A stretch of 64,000 nt of DNA, taken from positions 186,001 to 250,000 of the forward strand of contig NW_026516712.1 in the NCBI RefSeq assembly GCF_025766255.1, read 5' to 3'. The position numbers and the translations under genes were made by a program. Below are positions 60,058 through 64,000 of the stretch, piece by piece. The notes under the pieces are model-generated. The model saw only the letters and a program-made list of their open reading frames with translations, made no database searches and was not told where the DNA came from. Source of the stretch: Zychaea mexicana (taxonomy: Eukaryota > Mucoromycota > Mucoromycetes > Mucorales > Lichtheimiaceae). The number at the start of each line of letters is the position of its first letter. Position 1 is the stretch's first letter.

Positions 60058-61218
60058 GGGAATCGCGACGGAAAAGAGAAAGTGGAAAGGAGAGTGAAAG
60101 GAAAAAATTCGGTTACAGCAGCTGTTTTGCAGGCTGTTTAATAGTTTATTAATTTTTAATTTATTTTATATATTTAGTTTTTAAGTTTTATTTTTAAACA
60201 ATAAAGAATGATCAATATAGTTAGGGGTGGTCAGAGAATATCTTTGATCTTTGATGACGTTGGTAGCTGGTCATTGAGACGGTAGTCGAAACCCTAGAAT
60301 AATGGTAGTTATTCTAAACACTTGTCTACAAGTGCCTCATGAACAGTGCTCTTTGGAGAAAAATTGTTTTGGCGTACATTTGTTCACACACACATGGATA
60401 AACATTGTCTCTTTCTCTCTCTATCATTTTTGCATATCTCTTGGCTTGGCTAAGTCAAGTCGTTTCTCACGTTTTGTCACATTCTATTGTTGCTCAAGTT
60501 ACAAAACTAGGAATGCAAAATCTTATTGTATAAAACTAAAAAGTGTGACGTTTGCTGCACGCCAGAAGCTTGCTGCAATTTCGCATATCTCATCGGAAGT
60601 GGGCGTTTTACACTTTTGTCGTTGAGTATACAAAACCTAGAAGCCACTTTGTACTTGTATTGTTGCATTGTATATATTGGGGGTATTTGGGGAGATCTCT
60701 GGACCTCCTCTTATATAGGATTTTGCATTCGATCCCAGACAGGGCCAATTATTCTTTGCCTAAGGAATTATGTCTTGGCCAGATGGCCTTCAATTGTAAG
60801 TGGGAGGGGATTTTTTTGATTTTAGACAAGCAATTTTGAGTTGCGGGAATGGAAATCTCGCCCTTAGAGCTTTCGGCTACGGCTCGAGTAATTTCACAGA
60901 TGGGCAGACTGAAATTCACTCATAGAACACTGTTCATGAGGCACTTGTAGGCAAGTGTTTAGAATAACTACCATTATTCTAGGGTTTCGACTACCGTCTC
61001 AATGACCAGCTACCAACGTCATCAAAGATCAAAGATATTCTCTGACCACCCCTAACTATATTGATCATTCTTTATTGTTTAAAAATAAAACTTAAAAACT
61101 AAATATATAAAATAAATTAAAAATTAATAAACTATTAAACAGCCTGCAAAACAGCTGCTGTAACCGAATTTTTTCCTTTCACTCTCCTTTCCACTTTCTC
61201 TTTTCCGTCGCGATTCCC
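60058..61218. repeat. head-to-head spacer S2
   Basis: Second copy of the inverted-repeat spacer, differing from S1 at only a handful of sites (for example one T/C at 60250 and two near 61206-61212). Same arms, same unique loop. The small ORFs in the loop (60302-60839) overlap in three frames and show no codon signal. Confidence 0.8.
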
Positions 61219-62924
61219 ATGGCAACTGAACATCCCCTTTCATCACAGGTAGTTACCAGTGATACAATTTCAAATTCAATTTTTTGTATTGTAATATTTA
61301 GTGCTTATTAATCTTTCAATGTGGTAGCTACAAAAGCTTTTTTATTACAGGCCAAGAACCGCGGGAAGTCGGTCAGACTTCAAAACGTCATTGACCATTT
61401 AGAACATGACATTGTTTCTAGCTCTATCAGAAATGACAAAAAGAACATATGTTTGATTAGTAAAGGAAGCGGCGGCTTCGTTAGAAATGTCAATAGTAAG
61501 TGTCAACTACTATATCTGTTTTCTTTTTTTACGCAGGTATACATATTAAACACGGACTAATGCATTGATATCTTCTAGGGAGATGAAAATGTTTCATGGA
61601 AACGTATTGAACAACAATTGGCAGGTGATGAAGCAGAAGAGTCATCATTACCTTCTTTGCCACAGTCATCGACTTCTCCTCCAGACTTGAAAAGCAAACT
61701 GACTGCTGCAGACAAAATCACATTGACTGAGAAGCTCCAAAATTTCAAAAAGCTTCATAAAGATGATTTCTGGGTCTTAGATGCCACAATGCGACAAGCA
61801 GAAGTTGATGATGTTGAACCAATTTCTGTAGAAGAAAAGGTTATGGCGTTTGCGTTGGGATGCGAGTATTATCAGTAAGCAAAAAAATCTATTATGCGTA
61901 GTTTTGGGTTTTGGATTTACCAGCTAATCTTGCCATTTCTCAGTCCTTCCCAATCTTTGATCCTAGATTTGGGGGATAAAAACTGGAGTTCTGTATTCAG
62001 TGAAGAAGACCTCGACGAAATACGTGGTGCTGGTGGCGATTTGCCTTGTGGTGTACCGAAAGAACTTGAACAATGCTTCAAGAGTCTTAAAGAATTGGTA
62101 TGTACATATAAGCAAACAAATAAAGAAACAAAGAATATGATGATAGAATACTAATACTATTATATGTTATAGAAAACTGGTGCGGAGGTGTTCAAGTATG
62201 CAAGAAGCATTGAAATCACCGATCCTACCAAAGAAACATTGAAAGTGTGATTGTCGACCGAGCTACAAAATATAGCAAGTCTCTTTTTAGAAACTGGGAT
62301 ATTTGATATTGGTAGTTTGATTGAATCGGACCAGTTGTACCGTTGTTTTGATTTTTTCGCTACAGTTTTTAAAGGAAGTTCCATCTTGGCAAAGGGGTAA
62401 GTCAATCACTAATATAAACATGAACAGAAAAATGAGCAGAAAGAATGCACTGAAACTGATTTCTTGTTGTATTCTATAGAACCGAAAAATCAAGTGAAGC
62501 CAATGCCACGTCAGTCAACCAAGATCGCACATTATCAGCTATAAAGCTGATAGCAAACCGAAAGATGGAAAGACGCGTGGATATGCTCTTCAACTGTGGT
62601 CATATCGAGTTTGGTTGCACAGAAATAGGTGCCACAAAGGACCAAACAAAGGAGATGCGCGATAGCTTTCTCAAGATGCCTATTGTATTGCGCGATATGT
62701 TGTTGTTGGCGACTTTTAGGCCTAACCTGCTGCATCAATCCCATGTGATTGGATATAGTATTTCAGGTTTGTATTACTCCCGCCACATGTTAGAAAAAGA
62801 ATGCTATGAGTTACCGAAAGTATTTTTTCTAATGTCTTCATTCAGGTGGCTGCGTCTCCTTATTGGATGTCAGTATTCTTCAAAAGGGTTTTACCACAAT
62901 AATCAGAAGAACCGACCCACTTCA

Positions 62925-63217
62925 GGAGGTTAACTTTAAATATTATAATTTACAAGAATTTAAATTTTTTAAAAAAAAATTTAGATATAGGAAAATATTT
63001 TTATTAAAAAAATTAATTTCTCAGCTAAAAAGACTTGTCTTGGTTGAAATAATTAAATAGTAAATCTTAAATATTTAATAGGGGTGGGTGTAGTAGGACA
63101 AGAAAATCTTCGATTTTTGAAGTCCTAGCTGGTCTTTCTGAAAGAAACCTAATATGATGGTAATCGTATATTAGAGAGTTAATAATAACTAGTAAGTTAT
63201 TAATTAGCTCTCTCAGT
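62925..63217 (+). mobile_element. insertion I in copy 4
   Basis: Third copy of the same insertion at the same coding position, almost identical to those in copies 2 and 3; mirror image of 58059-58351. Confidence 0.65.
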
Positions 63218-63389
63218 TTTCCAGCAACAACAGCAATTTGGTATCAAGATTATACCCGTTATTGAATCGTGCGTGCATTGGTAAAGAATTGATGGAACAG
63301 ACCCTTGACTTGATCAACAATACCATGTGGCCAATAACATTATCAACTGGAAGAAATCATTGGTGTCTTCCTTCGAATTTCCTCCCATC

Positions 63390-63713
63390 GGAGGGTAACC
63401 CCTAGTGTTATGCTTTTAGTGATATTATAAATATGTAAAAAACTATAAGTAATATAGCTTTAAAGTGTTTACAATAAGTGATGAAATTAATTTTTTTAAT
63501 TAAAAAAATAATTTCTCAAACCCTATAATATTCTCAACCCTTAGAGATAATCTTAACTATTATGTTTGAGGGAAAACAGGCTAGGAGGTACGACGACGCC
63601 CAGTTCATTTAAAAACAACAAAGTTAGATTTTTATTTGAACGCTTGACAGTATAATAAAATATTATAATATTGTTATTTATTATAACAAATATTATAGAT
63701 ATTATTTATACTT
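63390..63713 (+). mobile_element. insertion M in copy 4
   Basis: Flanked by CATC at 63386-63389 and CATC at 63714-63717. Body begins GGAGGGTAACCCC and ends TTATACTT; mirror image of the copy 3 insertion at 57563-57886. Confidence 0.7.
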
Positions 63714-64000
63714 CATCTCCACAACCAGCATCACGAAAACGACAACAAGCAGATTAACATCATTACCAAGCTCTCATCTTTATACCATTTTTTTTACCAC
63801 CATTTGTACCTCGTTTTCATCATCAATACCTTTTTTCCTCGCTGATATTGTATTCTTTTTTTGCTGTCAAAACTGTAACTTTCTTTGCTCATCATGAAAC
63901 CCATTCATCATCCTATTTATCATCCATTGCTGCTATACATCCCATATACGTTGTGATATACTAATAACCATTTTGTTGAGCTATTCTTGTTTCATGTGTG

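Larger units (their letters stand above)
61219..63757 (+). pseudogene. family X copy 4 (TGA stop, I and M insertions)
   Basis: Exons: 61219-61248, 61351-61495, 61583-61874, 61944-62097, 62173-62396, then an exon starting after TTCTATAG near 62480 and a last exon from about 62847 broken by the insertions; original stop at 63755-63757. Exon phases agree (exon 3 acceptor AGGGAG, exon 4 joining YYH to PSQSLILDLGD). The product would be about 460 residues without the lesions: helical N-terminus, DKNWSSVF / IRGAGGDLPCG centre, then RRVDMLFNCGHIEFGCTEIG and RRTDPLQ. TGA at 62248-62250 truncates it at 232 residues. No known domain is recognised with certainty. Confidence 0.75.
51240..64000. repeat. 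alternating inverted array of four copies of one gene (family X)
   Basis: Copies lie at 51591-53497 (-), 54659-57074 (+), 57519-60057 (-) and 61219-63757 (+), with head-to-head spacers at 53498-54658 and 60058-61218 and tail-to-tail joining near 57150-57215. The left edge is the downstream flank of copy 1 (from ~51240), which matches 57210-57545 beside copy 3. Sequence at 52280-55000 recurs nearly base for base at 58840-61560 (offset 6,560 bp). The array continues past the right edge. Very few differences separate the repeats, so either recent homogenisation or an assembly artefact must be considered. Confidence 0.9.
57276..64000. repeat. near-perfect palindrome: copy 3 / spacer S2 / copy 4
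   Basis: Positions x and 121276-x are complementary across the whole interval, centred at 60638: for example 57519-57521 with 63755-63757, 57563 with 63713, and 59026-59028 with 62248-62250. The arms are over 3 kb with only the ~550-bp loop of S2 unique. The arms include the same stop codon and the same I and M insertions, so they became alike after those events. Confidence 0.85.

Noticed and set aside
60302..60839. Three overlapping ORFs of about 95-107 codons in spacer S2 (and the same in S1)
   Set aside because: They overlap in different frames, lack codon bias and are conserved only because the spacers are nearly identical DNA copies.
1..64000. tRNA, rRNA and CRISPR arrays
   Set aside because: Looked for tRNA B-box strings (GTTCRANNC) and regularly spaced short repeats; the few GTTCGA hits lie in coding exons without an A box or cloverleaf, and no spacer-repeat arrays occur.

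Overview
The window looks like fungal nuclear DNA, most likely from an early-diverging lineage (Mucoromycota, probably Mucorales). This is an inference from dense short GT-AG introns (about 50-120 nt, several with a TACTAAT-like branch site), fungal-type gene content (Zn2Cys6 factor, Atg20-like nexin, fungal Med1, kinesin-7), compact intergenic spacing and a multicopy unnamed family of a kind I associate with Mucorales. I rebuilt the gene models by hand, joining exons so that splice phase and protein-family consensus agree. No rRNA, tRNA or CRISPR array was recognised.

Layout. 1-6.7 kb: a C3HC/Rsm1 (NIPA-like) zinc-finger protein with a very long acidic tail, then an RFWD3-type RING-WD40 ubiquitin ligase. 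8.6-10.4 kb: a single-pass membrane protein with a cytoplasmic SH3 domain. 10.4-18 kb: a gene-poor stretch with decayed ORFs, hairpins, a purine tract framed by a perfect inverted repeat, and minisatellites. 18-27.5 kb, all + strand: a DUF1295 membrane oxidoreductase-like protein, a kinesin with microexons in its motor domain, a SNX41/Atg20-like PX-BAR nexin and a dienelactone hydrolase. 27.6-30.7 kb (-): Mediator subunit Med1, divergent from a SH3-SH3-DH-PH Rho GEF (31.8-36.1 kb). 36-45 kb: a METTL18/Hpm1-like histidine methyltransferase, a Zn2Cys6 factor, a short-chain dehydrogenase (-) and NudC. 45.4-49.6 kb (-): a receptor-like protein joining a secreted kelch propeller, one membrane helix and an atypical kinase domain.

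From about 51.2 kb to the right edge the DNA is a repeat array. Four copies of one multi-exon gene lie in alternating orientation (-,+,-,+). Each head-to-head pair shares a 1.16-kb spacer that is itself an inverted repeat with a unique loop. Copies 3 and 4 form an almost perfect palindrome with arms of more than 3 kb. The two spacers plus flanking gene 5' ends are nearly identical at 6,560-bp spacing. All four copies carry in-frame stops, and two kinds of about 300-bp insertion (I and M) interrupt some of them, giving a relative history.

The single-copy genes are ordinary housekeeping or regulatory genes with no operon logic. The two parts that stand out are the kelch receptor-kinase and the palindromic array.
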